Of a stretch of 64,000 nucleotides of DNA, positions 35,089 through 45,905 are shown piece after piece. Under the pieces are notes generated by a model. That model saw only the letters and a list, made by a program, of their open reading frames with translations, made no database searches and was not told where the DNA came from. Origin of the DNA: Isoetes taiwanensis (Eukaryota; Streptophyta; Lycopodiopsida; Isoetales; Isoetaceae); NCBI GenBank assembly GCA_021234155.1, contig JAJEKV010000002.1, positions 31,195,234 to 31,259,233 on the forward strand. The letters run 5' to 3'. The translations under genes and the position numbers were made by a program. Positions within the stretch are counted from its first letter, which is position 1, and the number at the start of each line of letters is the position of its first letter.

Positions 35089-35803
35089 TGTTAGGATTGT
35101 CAGCTTATAAGTAGCATTGGGAGATTGCTTTGAGCTCTACAGTTTATACTAAGGCTGTGAAGTTGAACGCTATGGTGTTGACCTAGTGTTGCAAATAGGT
35201 TTTCAATGTGGTGAACCATGGAACCATTGGAAAAGTATAGTCAAGGTAAATATTCAAGGTAAATAACCATTGCAAAACTAAATGCAATGGTTAACAAATG
35301 GACGATTTTCTCAGTTTATGAATGTGGGATAATTGCATACTTCGATCGGGCTCAATATGGAAAGTCGATCAGTCCCTCAACCGCCGGATCGATCAAAGAT
35401 ATAAGGGGATAAGAATGCAGAAGATATATACATAGGTGTGAAGCAGAAATGAGAGATTGAGTGGAGAATTTACCGAATTTTAGCCGGTCAAAGCAGCTAC
35501 AGTATTTGAGTCAATGGTTTTTGCTACAGTAATCATGATATTTAAATTCCTATGGTTTATAGATCATTATGGTTAAGAACTTGAACTGATAATGTTGTCT
35601 CCTTCTTAATTCTTCAAAGGGGATTAAATTATTATCCTTTGAGGTTGAAGCTTATGTATATGTCTAGATAATGCATAAGGGATTAGTGACCATATCTTGG
35701 CTCCCTTAGTGCTTGAAAGAAAAGTTGTATAAGAAGAATCTTGCTAGACATATAATTCAGAAAAGTTGTAATTCTACTAAGTCTGTGATCATCAATTCTT
35801 AAC
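35089..35803 (+). repeat. copia 3' LTR
   Basis: A 715-bp direct repeat of 30199-30887, ending TTCTTAAC(A). It keeps the 23-bp stretch GGGCTCAATATGGAAAGT plus CGATC that the left LTR lost. Confidence 0.88.
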
Positions 35804-37560
35804 ATTTTTAATTTATAAAACAATTTGTTCAACTCATGGATGTATGTCAAATGCTCCAACCCAAAGGCAAGAATCTCAAAGGTAAGAATTTGAGCAATGC
35901 TTTATATAATATTAGAATCTTCTTTTTGATGTTTGCTCTTAAATCAACGATTTGCTTAAGTTAATACACTATCACATGTAGCATTAGCAAAAAGATAGTG
36001 ACAATAAAGAACATGTTTAAAATGTTTCAATACATTTCAATTATGATATAAAGTGCCTAGCATACCTATACATTTCAAACGATTTCTTAACCATGCACAA
36101 TTGATGAAAGGCATTTACAAGAACCATTGACATCACCTTGGGTTTACAAATGCCCCCACTAATGCTCAACATCACCACTATTTTATCCAACATGGTGAAA
36201 GCAAAAGAAGTAACGTTATAAATCAAAAGCTATGTGATATCAAAACTGTCTTTTAGCCCAGCAACTTGCACAATTTTAATATTCTATGCCATGTTGATGG
36301 GAGATCCATTGATGTGATAGACAAAAATAATTAACGATCATAAGTCCTTGACTTCTGCAAGGATTAACATCATTATCTCGGTTTACAATAAGCTCTATAA
36401 ATAATACAATTCAATGGGCCTTCAATTTATAAGTTGTAGTTAGTTATGATTTCATGGCTACACTAAAACATTGGACGTTCCCTTTCTGATGTCTATAAGA
36501 CACAATACAAGATGGAATACCAGCAAGGCGAAAACTGCAAAAGGTGAGTCGATTGTCATGAAATAGAAGAAGTGCATGTTATCGAATCTCATTCCTACAT
36601 TCCTACAACTCCCTCTTCTGACAATCTCAAACAAAAGTACGATCAACAACTTCACAGAATCTCTACAACTTCATGGATGCCTATAGTACAAATGATACTT
36701 ATGTCTGACAATGCCAGACGTACATCTATAAACGATAATCCTGCATACACCGGGCCAACCATTAGAAACCACGTACCATCAACAATCAATTTCACTTGAA
36801 TTTCATAAAGATATGAACAAATCAATGCGGTGTCATCTACTTTACAATTGCCTGAGTATTCAACCCTTCAATTATAAATAACTCCCAATGCTTAAAAGGC
36901 ATTACACATGTCCAATCACGCCAAAAAAGAGACCAAATATGTGCAATAGGAAGAATTATTAACACAGTTCCAATTTTTCTTTGGGCTTTTTACTAAGGAT
37001 AAAAATATAAATATATAGCTTGGAGTTGAACTAGAAACGTATTCGAATTAAAAACATCATACAATACCGTGTATGAAAATGTTTTTATATTTTCCAGTTG
37101 TCTTCGACGTGTTCCACCAACTTAGTCCCTCCAATATAAGTAAATCTTTGCAACTTCATCTTGCTTCAAAAAAATGCAGCTCTCCTCGAAATAAGATAGT
37201 AATGCCAGATGCCCATTACATTTCTCTACTGATTCTTTACTTACATGGCGTCTTTCACAACAGTATTATCAAAAGACATGACAACTTTTATTTTCCCATT
37301 TTTTGACAAATAATTTCTATTCAAGAAGATAATATTTGCCATCACATAATCAACTTGAAGCCACTTTCAATACAATTTCAACATTTTTTATGCCCGGTGA
37401 GAAGCCCAGCAACGCTAGGCACTTTTTCTAGTAAGAAATAGAAGATATCTTATAATAAAAATTGGACATGTGTAAGAGTTGCTATCATTGGGGCAACTTT
37501 GTACCTTACAGTTTGACAAAATCAGGCCTTAAAATATATAATATATTTTCTTATATTGAA
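35804..37560. other. unassigned AT-rich region upstream of the P450
   Basis: No supported genes. Short ORFs on both strands lack family features. At 37433-37444 TTTTTCTAGTAA slightly resembles a CACTA-transposon end, but no partner end is visible. ATATATAATATATTTTC near 37535 could provide a TATA element for the P450. Confidence 0.3.
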
Positions 37561-37952
37561 GGAAACGAGCACCTTAAGGTCCACACACCCCTTAGAATAT
37601 ATTCCAGTCGCATGTGGACGTTAAAAAATCTATTCTTCTATGTAAAGGACAGTTAGGGGGCGTTCTACCCTGGATGCCAATGAGATATCGCCACCCGGCA
37701 ATTTTTAGCAGACTTTCTTTACTGAGAAGTACAACTACAAATATTCTATTTTTTTTTTTTTTATGCGACATCTCTGCTTCGACTATCGTATTGAGGACGC
37801 ATGGCGCAGAACAACCCCTAACTCTCCTCCACGTTACCGCAGTGCTGCGCGCCGCCCTGTTTCCACAACAGAAAGGCCACGTAAGTGACTTTTCGTGTAT
37901 ACATAACAAGAACATAGACAAACTTTCATATGTGCTTGCTCATAACAAAAAC

Positions 37953-39496
37953 ATGGACATCTTCCTTGTGTGCTTGTTGCTTCTTTTTATCTCTTTGATT
38001 GCAAAGTTCGTTGCATCATCAAGGAGAAATTTACCTCGGTCGCCACCATCTTTGCCTATAATTGGTCATCTATATTTGTTGGGAAATCTCCCTCACCGGT
38101 CTCTGCGAGATTTGTCTCTAAAATATGGCCCTCTTATGCATTTCAAACTGGGTTCAAAACCCACTTTAGTGGCATCCTCGCCTCACATGGCCAAAACTTT
38201 CCTCAAGAACCATGACCAAATTTTTGCATCTAGGCCCAAATCCATCTTTGGAAAGCTCTTCTTAAACGACCATACCGATTTGGGGCTTGCCCCTTATGGA
38301 GACCACTGGCGCCAGATGAGAAAGATCTGTGTCATGGAGCTCTTCACTCCTAAGCGAATGGCGGAGACTCTTCATGTGCGCCAGAATGAGATTCTTTCTA
38401 TGGTGAGTTTAATCCGAAAGGAAAGCGAAGCCGGTAAGATTATCAATTTGAATCATGTGCTTTCTGATTTATCCACACGGGTAATCACTCAAATAGCATT
38501 AGGAGGCAAGATTTTTTGAATCTCAAAGTGAAGCAGAGTATTTCAGAGAATTAAGTAGGGAATCATTTATTCTGGCTGGTGTTTTCAACCTTGGGGATTA
38601 TTTGCCTTTTCTATCATGGCTTGATCTTCAGGGCTACCAGGAGCGGACAAAAAGAGCTCATAAAAAATGGATGCATTATTACAAAATATTATCTATGAAC
38701 ATATGCAGAAATCTGCAGGTCAGAAACAAGACCTGCTGGATGTGCTTCTTGCAACTGAGACTGACATAGATGGGATGCTTAGCCATGACAAGATTAAAGC
38801 CATTCTTAAGGTAATCAGTGTTTGTTCCCCAAGAATAATGGTTTTACACTGCTTGCATGTTTGCTTAAGTATTCTGTCTATGAAGTGCAGAATATACTGA
38901 CTGGAGGGACAGATACTACAGCAATAACTGTAGAATGGGCACTGGCAGAGCTTCTTCGATTTCCTCACATGTTAAAAAAGGCTCAGAATGAGATAGACTC
39001 AGTTGTTGGAATGAAGGGAATGGTTGAGGAATCAGACCTCTCAAGTTTGGACTTTTTAAATTGTGTTGTGAAAGAGACCTTCAGGTTGCATCCTGCAGCT
39101 CCTCTTCTTGTGCCTCACGAATCTACAGAAGATTGCACTGTAGAGGGCTTTGAAATACCAAAGCAAACCACATTGCTAGTGAATGTATGGGCAATAGGAA
39201 GAGATCCCAATACATGGGACGAGCCTGAAGTGTTCAATCCAGACAGATTTTTAGGAAGCAGCAAGGATGTGAAGGGCAAAGATTTTGATGTGCTGCCATT
39301 TGGATCAGGTAGAAGAATGTGTCCTGCGTGGAGTATGGCTATTTGCATGATCCAATTAACTCTGGCAAATCTGCTTCAGAAGTTCAATTGGAGCCTTCCT
39401 TCAGGTCAGTCTGCCCAAGATCTGGACATGAGTGAATTATTTGGGTTATCTTTGCCAAGAGCTATACCTTTGCAAGCCATATCTGTTCCTCGTTGA
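37953..39496 (+). CDS. cytochrome P450, CYP71-clan type, two compensating indels
   Basis: The reading starts at ATG 37953 with an ER membrane anchor (MDIFLVCLLLLFISLIAKFV), then the proline hinge NLPRSPPSLPIIGHL. Exon 1 runs to 38810. An 80-bp intron follows (38811-38890, GTAATC...TGCAG), then exon 2 to a TGA at 39494. Family landmarks: the I-helix oxygen-binding GGTDTT, K-helix ETFRLHP, FNPDRF, and heme loop FGSGRRMCPA with the Cys ligand. The last position of that loop is Ala, where Gly is usual but Ala is tolerated. Two single-base slips break exon 1: one extra T in the run at 38512-38517 and one missing A in the run at 38662-38667. Between them the shifted frame reads family-like sequence (for example LPFLSWLDLQGYQERT). 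Together they restore frame, so either the locus is a recent pseudogene or the homopolymers are sequence errors. Such enzymes are heme monooxygenases of specialised metabolism; the substrate cannot be told. Length, about 490 residues, is normal. Confidence 0.85.
38811..38890 (+). other. P450 intron
   Basis: GT...AG intron of 80 bp, phase 0, between the codons for KAILK and the I-helix start NILTGG. The exon joins are supported by the continuity of the P450 protein pattern. Confidence 0.75.
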
Positions 39497-39537
39497 CTAA
39501 CTTGCCTTGTGACTAATTGTAAGCGTGATGTGATACA

Positions 39538-39590
39538 GAGAATAAAAACTATGTTATTATCAATCTCTTTTGTTGAAATAAATAAAGCAA
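39538..39590 (+). terminator. probable polyadenylation region of the P450
   Basis: AATAAA-type hexamers occur at 39541 (AATAAA) and in AAATAAATAAAGC near 39576-39588, 45-90 bp after the stop, a normal location for a plant poly(A) signal. Confidence 0.5.
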
Positions 39591-40737
39591 CTTTTCAGAG
39601 GGTATGCCACTTGATCAATATATTAGAGATCTGGCTGTAGCATATGGCCTCAGTATGCATCTATAACTTCCGTCCTCATATGGCCGTTCAGCTTCCGTCC
39701 TCATATGGCCAAGACTTGCCTTGCTTCTTTTTCAAAAGTTTGTTGTTCAAATGGCATTTGGTGGAAGCCTCCATTTTTGAAAACCCTTTTAAATATGATC
39801 ACGTGCATATAACATTTGGGCCATTGTCTTGTCTTCTTTGTCAAATCTAATACTCTTCAAACACGGCATGTCTTAGTTACATGTCTTTGAATCTGAGTTG
39901 GAATATGAGTTTAGGAAAATCAACCGATCTTGAGTGGGCCCTAACGTCTCTAAGGTTTTACACCGCACCCCATAGGCATCGCTCAATTATATCGGGCCGG
40001 TTCTATCAATATTGAACTTGTTTAGTATTTTGCGCCTCTTGTTGGGTCCCATAGGCCAATTAGTCTCCGTGGACGATAAAAACTCTATTCTATTCTATAT
40101 ATTCCATTTTTGGGGCAGGGTCTAACACAGACTTAAACTGTTGCATAGAGCATCATAATCTTTCTTTCTTTTATATATCATACTCTCATAATCCCCATGC
40201 TTTCACTTGACTTACAATAATAATAGTGTTACTGCATTATGGGTCAGCAGTGAGTTGTAAATAAGTAAGAAATGTTTTGTACCAATATAATAAGTGGGTC
40301 TCTATTATTTCCGGTGGTGCATTTTGGAGGCAGCCACATCATATGCTCCAATTCTAGGGAATGATAATCTGCAGGATCCATCTGCAAAAATCATCTCAGC
40401 AGGTCAAGAACAGCTCGAAGATTTCAGGTTTCAACAGGTAAAAGATCTCAGAGCGCTCCCCACTTATGATATTGTAAGGGTAATACAATTGGTCCAAGGT
40501 TCCTGGTTTGCAGCTCCCAGCTAACACTGGTTGCTACCAAACCAAGAATCCTTTCCCAGTTGCATTACTTTTATACATCATCAGACGAGGCACTTACAAA
40601 TTCTCATTGGAAGGATTTTTTATTTTACGTCTCTTTACTATATGTCTTGCAAAGCCATGTCTGGTTAATAAGGATTATATTTGAAGGTCAATCACTTTGG
40701 CTATGGATCTTTCTTTTCATCTCCTCCTCTTCCCCTT
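39591..40737. other. unassigned region downstream of the P450
   Basis: Contains a short direct duplication of CTTCCGTCCTCATATGGCC (about 39667 and 39691) and, at 40033-40100, the inverted partner of the repeat at 19893-19960. A frame at 40294-40524 reads AKIISAGQEQLEDFRFQQ followed by a GTAAAA donor-like site; it has no ATG and no recognisable family, so at most it is an exon relic. Confidence 0.3.
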
Positions 40738-41045
40738 TACTATACAAGAAAAAGGTACCTATAGTGTCTAAAGTAACGTCAAAATTTTTGACACAAGCTG
40801 AACCTGTCAAACCCCAATTATTGTCACAATCTTGACGCAATACTTGTCGTGATCATTTGTCACAAATACGCCACAATAGCGTCAACAGTTGTGTCAAGTT
40901 TGTGGCTTCAATTTCTGTCATAATGTTGATGCAAAGTCAAATTCCAGCTACATCGTAATCTAGAAGATGTCAAACTTGTGACAATATCTTTACAACAATT
41001 GTGACAAATAAACAAAACCTATCCTTCCTATTATAAGGCAGATAC
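40738..41045 (+). repeat. possible CACTA-like terminus with TGTCA-rich subterminal repeats
   Basis: ACTATACAAGAAAAAGG at 40739 resembles the CACTACAAGAAAA ends of plant CACTA transposons. The next 300 bp is crowded with TTGACAC, TTGTGTCAA, TTGTCAC and GTGACAA in both orientations, like subterminal transposase-binding repeats. No opposite end or transposase was found, so the call is tentative. Confidence 0.3.
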
Positions 41046-41372
41046 ATTTTTCTGCCCGCGTCTAATATCTTCCTTACAAATTATATTGGCATGACGCGTT
41101 GTGATTTGGGCATTTATTGCAGATTATGCATTTATGGCAGAGTGTCTATCAGGTATGGGTCGGAGGTTGACCCGCGATGCTGGCGGTTAGGCATTTAACC
41201 TAGAGTGTCGAGGAGCCGCGATGATGGCGATTAGGCATTCGATGAGGCGCTCTATTGGATGTGATGCTGATCCAGTTGCATCAGGTAAGTTCTCTGAACT
41301 TTGATCAGCTATTGTCAGGTCGTTGTTGGACCAGGTATGCACCCGGTAATTGCTGGAATAATGGATGCAACG

Positions 41373-41658
41373 TGGGCTAATCGGCCTTCATTTAGAATCT
41401 GAATCTTTGTTAATTTATGGTACGGACATCTAAATCTCTCATGGATTACGGGAATATATCTTAGATAATTATTAGATGATCATATGATTACATGATAAGA
41501 ATGCATTTATATGTAGATCCTTATGGTTTGTGGGCTAATCGGCCTCCATTTAGGTCCGAATCTTTGTTAGCTTATGGTGTGGACATCTAAATCCCTAATG
41601 GATTACTGGGGAATATATCTTAGATAATCATATGATTACATGATAAGAATGCATTTAT
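41373..41658 (+). repeat. tandem duplication, unit about 150 bp
   Basis: GTGGGCTAATCGGCC starts both units (about 41373 and 41530). Both run through GGACATCTAAATC, ATATATCTTAGATAAT and GATTACATGATAAGAATGCA. The first unit has about 10 extra bases around TTATTAGATGATC. Confidence 0.7.
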
Positions 41659-42224
41659 GGTCCTTTTATCCGGGAGGTATATATGGAGGAGATGAGTTAA
41701 CGGTTGGTTGCATATCGATGGAGCGATCTATTCCTTGCAAAGTCCGCAACAAGAGAAAGAAAAAGAGAGGTGGCTTCTTTGCTCGTTGGATGGATCATTT
41801 GATTCGGATGCAAAAAGAATTAAACTTGATGAACCCGACTATAGTTGAGTCTTGGTTTCTTGATTGTGAGGGTGATAGAGAGTGTTGGTAGTTGTATTCC
41901 ACACGAATGTAATGATGTAAAAAGAATTGATGTTCTGAAGAGTTGGTTGTTGATAAGGAGAGTGATCCGTCGATGAAGGAAATGTGTTTGATCTCCCTTT
42001 TGAATTGCCTGGAAATGTTGGATCGTTTGAATTATGTGATTTTACGAAAGATAGTCCCTACATTTGTGCTTCCATATATGTTTGGTTATCACAGTTTGCA
42101 TGTGTGTAATAGCTGTCTTTGCTTCGTCCTCGATGATGAAGTCGATGAGTATGGACGTTGTAAGCGTTGTATTAAGGAACCAGCTGACAGTTCTTCGTAT
42201 TGGTTTGTAAATAATATGGATTAG
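41640..42224 (+). other. two unrecognised ORFs in one frame
   Basis: 41640-41891 (84 codons) has a basic run KVRNKRKKKRGGFFARWMDH. 41943-42224 continues in the same frame after several stops, lacks an ATG at its start and ends with a CNSCLCFVLDDEVDEYGRCK segment containing two CXXC pairs that could bind a metal. A single intron or gene decay might link them. I recognise no family, and the first ORF overlaps the tandem duplication, which argues for a non-gene. Confidence 0.25.
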
Positions 42225-42999
42225 TGTTGATGTCTCTGTTTGTAAAAGCTGTGAATATGGGAGCTGTATATCTATCATCCTTTTTCCTTCTTATGTAAGG
42301 CAATGTCCGATGTAAAGTATAAAATACAACGTGCGTGTTTGTAATAATAATATAATTAGGAATCGTTATGTATATACGTGGCTGGTTTACAATCCATATC
42401 GTTTTTTGTATGATTCATACGACATTTGTGTTGGAATATCAGAGTTAGTTTTTCCGTTTTGAATTCATGTTACTTTTATGGATGGGAAATTCATGGCAGA
42501 TTAATAAATTCAAATGGGTTACCAACAAGCGGGCTGATGCATTATTTTGGACTTGTGAATTTTCAGTGTGAATTTGAAGCAGAATATGCCATGGAAGAAT
42601 TTGGTCAGAACCCATTCCTTAAAGATGTGCAGCCTCTTACTTTTGGAAGAACCCATTGAAGAAACAAGCAATATGGTAATTTAAAATAGTTGATCTTCTA
42701 GTGCATTCGTCTCTGAAGTCTGAGGCCGGCAAGATAGGTATCCTTGGTAGACGACTCTGACCTGCTTTTCACTTATTTCCCATCGGATCTGCAGATGCCT
42801 ACAACTGCTAAAGCTTAGTGGCTGCTTTTATGTCAAAGTTTGATGCCAGCTGAGAAAAATGCCTCAAATTAAACAGGTGGAGTGTCATTTGAGGCTAGCT
42901 GCAGAGAAGGTAATATATTTCCTTAACCCTTATATTAATAGTAGATTGATTGAGCTGAAAATATTATTTGGTGTTAATGACATATATTGGGTAATGGCA
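42225..42999. other. unassigned, upstream of the DUR3 relic
   Basis: Holds short open stretches, one reading FEAEYAMEEFGQNPFLKD (42570-42640), without recognised family. There is a donor-like AAGGTAATAT near 42908. No clear gene. Confidence 0.25.
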
Positions 43000-43035
43000 A
43001 GCAATGTACTTTGACACTAGAAAGTCGTTTTGCAG

Positions 43036-43140
43036 GTTTTAGCCCTGGGCATGGCCTATCAGAGAGCCACATATCATCATCGTCAACATCCACCAGTGTG
43101 TCAGCTGCACAAGAGATAGTATACTGCCAGTTTGTCTAGA
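43036..43140 (+). pseudogene. DUR3: DUR3 exon D, copy 1
   Basis: Follows a TTTTGCAG acceptor. The sequence (GTTTTAGCCCTGGGCATGG, then AGAGATAGTATACTGCC) is a decayed form of the exon that follows exon C in DUR3 (expected VLLFGIMA... and EIVRARFG). It precedes exons C and A, so it is out of order. Assignment rests on position after exon C in the other copies and partial residue match. Confidence 0.5.
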
Positions 43141-43474
43141 ATAAGTGAATTCAGTTCGTTTGTAGAGAGCAGAGAGTAGAATTGAAGACAACATTTTCCC
43201 TCGATCAACCAATCAGTATTTTTCAGTGAAAATGATCTTTGTAGTCTTCAACAAAATGTGGATGGTCTGAGGCCGAGTTGTTGGAGGCACAATGCTCATT
43301 TTTTATGCCGAATAATTTGCCAGTGTCGTTGTATCTCAAGTACTTTTGCTCTCGTTTTTTTCTAGCACAGTAAAGAATAATTTAAATGTAGATCTAGTTG
43401 TAGATGTTGTTGTCTTCCATTTTCTTGGCAGACAATTGGTGTTATTTATCTTAATTATTCTCTTTGAAACAAAG

Positions 43475-43572
43475 TGGACATGGGCTGCAACAATATTGCG
43501 AAGCTCAGATGTGGCTTGGCAGTATATGGAGTCAGCGGGCCTTTCTGGTATGCCAGTGGTGCAACCATTCAG
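43475..43572 (+). pseudogene. DUR3: DUR3 exon C, copy 1
   Basis: 98 bp from TGGACATGG to CATTCAG with GT donor. It encodes [17 protein letters not shown], after which an extra AT shifts the frame away from the expected [15 protein letters not shown]. Confidence 0.75.
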
Positions 43573-44074
43573 GTGATGGATCTTGCCTTCACTTTGCCTT
43601 ATAACTTTTTCATAACACTTCCGATGTCTTACTTGTTATAGGGGTAGATTATATGTATGACGAATGTACTTTGACACTAGAACGTCAGCAAGGTGTTGGG
43701 TATGGTGTTGTCTTGGGTTTCAGAGCATTCTTTGCATCTTTCACTTCCTTCTTGGTATTAAAATTTTTTTTGGGCTTAAACTGAATTTCACAAATAGAAT
43801 ATGTTCATTGGCTGATAGTTGATCTTCATAGGTATGGCTGGAGAAAGAATATGTGGGAGCCAAGCACAATTCTGAGTGGTTTAACACTGCTGGTCGTTCT
43901 ATAAAGGGTGGTTTCATTGGCAGTGTTGTTGTATCTCAGGTACTTTTGCTCTCTTTTTTTTCTAGCACACTAAGGAATAATTTAAATGTAGATCTAGTTG
44001 TAGTTGTTGTTGTCTTCCATTTTCTTGACAGACAATTGGTGTTATTTATCTTAATGATTCTCTTTGAAACAAAG

Positions 44075-44172
44075 TGGACATGGGCTGCAACAATATTGCG
44101 AAGCTCAGATGTGGCTTGGCAGTATATGGAGTCAGCGGGCCTTTCTGATATGCCAGTGGTGCAACCATTCAG
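44075..44172 (+). pseudogene. DUR3: DUR3 exon C, copy 2 (native order)
   Basis: Same 98-bp exon, correctly placed 135 bp after exon B across an intron starting GTACTTTTG. It carries the shared 2-base insertion, plus a TGG-to-TGA change in the displaced Trp codon. Confidence 0.78.
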
Positions 44173-44283
44173 GTGATGGATCTTGCCTTCACTTTGCCTT
44201 ATAACTTTTTCATAACACTTCCGATGTCTTACATTAAAGAAAACATGACGAATGTACTTTGACACTAGAAAGTCGTTTTGCAG

Positions 44284-44390
44284 GTTTTAGCCCTGGGCAT
44301 GGCCTATCAGAGAGCCACATATCATCATCGTCAACATCCACCAATTATCACCGCACAAGAGATAGTATATCTTGCCGGTTTGTCTAGAAT
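44284..44390 (+). pseudogene. DUR3: DUR3 exon D, copy 2
   Basis: Second copy of the exon after a TTTTGCAG acceptor, 111 bp after exon C copy 2, so here the native C-D order is preserved. Confidence 0.5.
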
Positions 44391-44716
44391 AAGTGAATTC
44401 AGTTCGTTTATAGAGAGTAGAGAGTAGAATTGAAGACAACATTTTCCCTCGATCAACCAATCAGTATTTTTCAGTGAAAAATGATCTTTGTAGTCTTCAA
44501 CAAAATGTGGATGGTCTAAGGCCGAGTTGTTGGAGGCACAATGCTCATTTTTTATGCCGAATAATTTGCCAGTGATCTCAGGTACTTTTGCTCTCGTTTT
44601 TTTCTAGCACAGTAAAGAATAATTTAAATGTAGATCTAGTTGTAGATGTTGTTGTCTTCCATTTTCTTGGCAGACAATTGGTGTCATTTATCTTAATGAT
44701 TCTCTTTGAAACAAAG

Positions 44717-44814
44717 TGGACATGGGCTACAACAATATTGCGAAGCTCAGATGTGGCTTGGCAGTATATGGAGTCAGCAGGCCTTTCTGGTATGCCAGTG
44801 GTGCAACTATTCAG
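44717..44814 (+). pseudogene. DUR3: DUR3 exon C, copy 3
   Basis: Third copy of the exon with the same insertion. Its downstream intron is interrupted by the TTAA-flanked element, and exon D copy 3 follows at 45956. Confidence 0.75.
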
Positions 44815-44901
44815 GTGATGGATCTTGCCTTCACTTTGCCTTATAACTTTTTCATAACACTTCCGATGTCTTACTTGTTATAGGGGTAGATTATATGTTA
44901 A

Positions 44902-45905
44902 CACTAGAGTTGTCCCTTGATGAACCCAAATGGGTTCATTCGTACACTTTTTTTGAAATTCTATTATAGCTCCGAGATAAAGAATTTGTCTACATACTCA
45001 CAATATGTTGTCCTCCATGACTGTACATATAAGGAAAAATTTATGAAAAATATAGAAAGCTTCTATTACCAGCCGTAATGTGGAGCCGAATGCAAAGGGG
45101 TCAAGTTTATTCTCAAAGTCTTTAACATTTCTCACATTATTTTGCAAATATGATTTTTCCTAAGGAATTTTAATTCTTTCATTTTGTAGTTCATGATATG
45201 AGAAATCTATCACAAGAAGAATTAGAAAAATCTATGGTAGAATTTTTGAGAAATAATTCCTTAAAGTTTGAAGTTCAGAAGTTATTTATGGACCCAGTTA
45301 GGTCCCCCGAGTGTTAAAATTTTGAAAATTCATAGTACTACTCCACTTTTTGAAAAAATGAAATCCATTTAGTAAGACATGTAGTAGTTAGTATCTATCT
45401 CCATTGAAAAATAATAGTATCTTCATATTCTTATTCTATTTCAAATATCATGGATATGAAATAGTTCCTGGATGTCTGTTTTTCAGAAATTTCTTAGGGA
45501 CCCGACTGGGTCATTCAAGGATTGAAATTATGATTTGCTCATTGATATGTCAAGTTTGTATGAAATCACATGAAATTTGAAAAATGAGTAGCATTTATAG
45601 GCTACGTTCATAGAAAATTAATGTTATCTTGAAATTTGTATTCCATGTTGAGTGTCATAAGATTATAACATATCATCGAAACCATTGAATTGAGTGTATT
45701 TCAAGGTGCGATTTGTGCCAAACTTGTGAAGAATTTGATTTTGCTATTGAATATGGTGGTACAACTTCGAGTTAGTTTTACAATTCAGGTGTTCATATTT
45801 AAAATCTCATAAGTATCATGAAGAACTAGTCCCTAATATGGAGAAGGGATTGAGGGACCCACACGGGTTGATAAACCCAAACAGGTCCCTGAGACAACTC
45901 TAGTG
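44902..45905. mobile_element. 1,004-bp TTAA-flanked non-autonomous transposon, piggyBac-like
   Basis: Perfect 13-bp terminal inverted repeats CACTAGAGTTGTC/GACAACTCTAGTG are flanked on both sides by TTAA (44898-44901 and 45906-45909). The paralogous intron near 44232 has the unoccupied form (ATTAAAGAAAACATGACG), which matches the right flank and supports a clean insertion. Inside are several inverted GGACCC...GGGTC motifs (near 44926, 45290, 45494, 45855). No transposase is encoded. TTAA duplication with CACTAG-type ends is typical of piggyBac. A TA duplication with ACACTAG ends (mariner type) is the alternative reading. Confidence 0.7.

Larger units (their letters stand above)
30199..35803 (+). 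mobile_element. Ty1/copia LTR retrotransposon
   Basis: A 5.6-kb element with LTRs 30199-30887 and 35089-35803, a Met-tRNA primer-binding site, gag with two zinc knuckles, and pol in the order protease, integrase, RT, RNase H, which defines copia. The LTRs look highly similar by eye, so it is younger than the gypsy element. Several frameshifts and active-site changes inactivate it. Confidence 0.93.

Noticed and set aside
37614-37952. In-frame upstream extension of the P450
   Set aside because: The frame is open but the added residues are not P450-like; the membrane anchor and proline hinge place the start at 37953.
37430-40755. One CACTA transposon carrying the P450
   Set aside because: The two CACTA-like ends (37433 and 40739) face outward from the P450, not inward, and both are weak matches.
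43660-43690. Second piggyBac end at TTTGACACTAGAACGTC
   Set aside because: The phrase recurs in all intron copies before exon D without TTAA or a partner end; its CACTAGA similarity to the element ends is probably chance.
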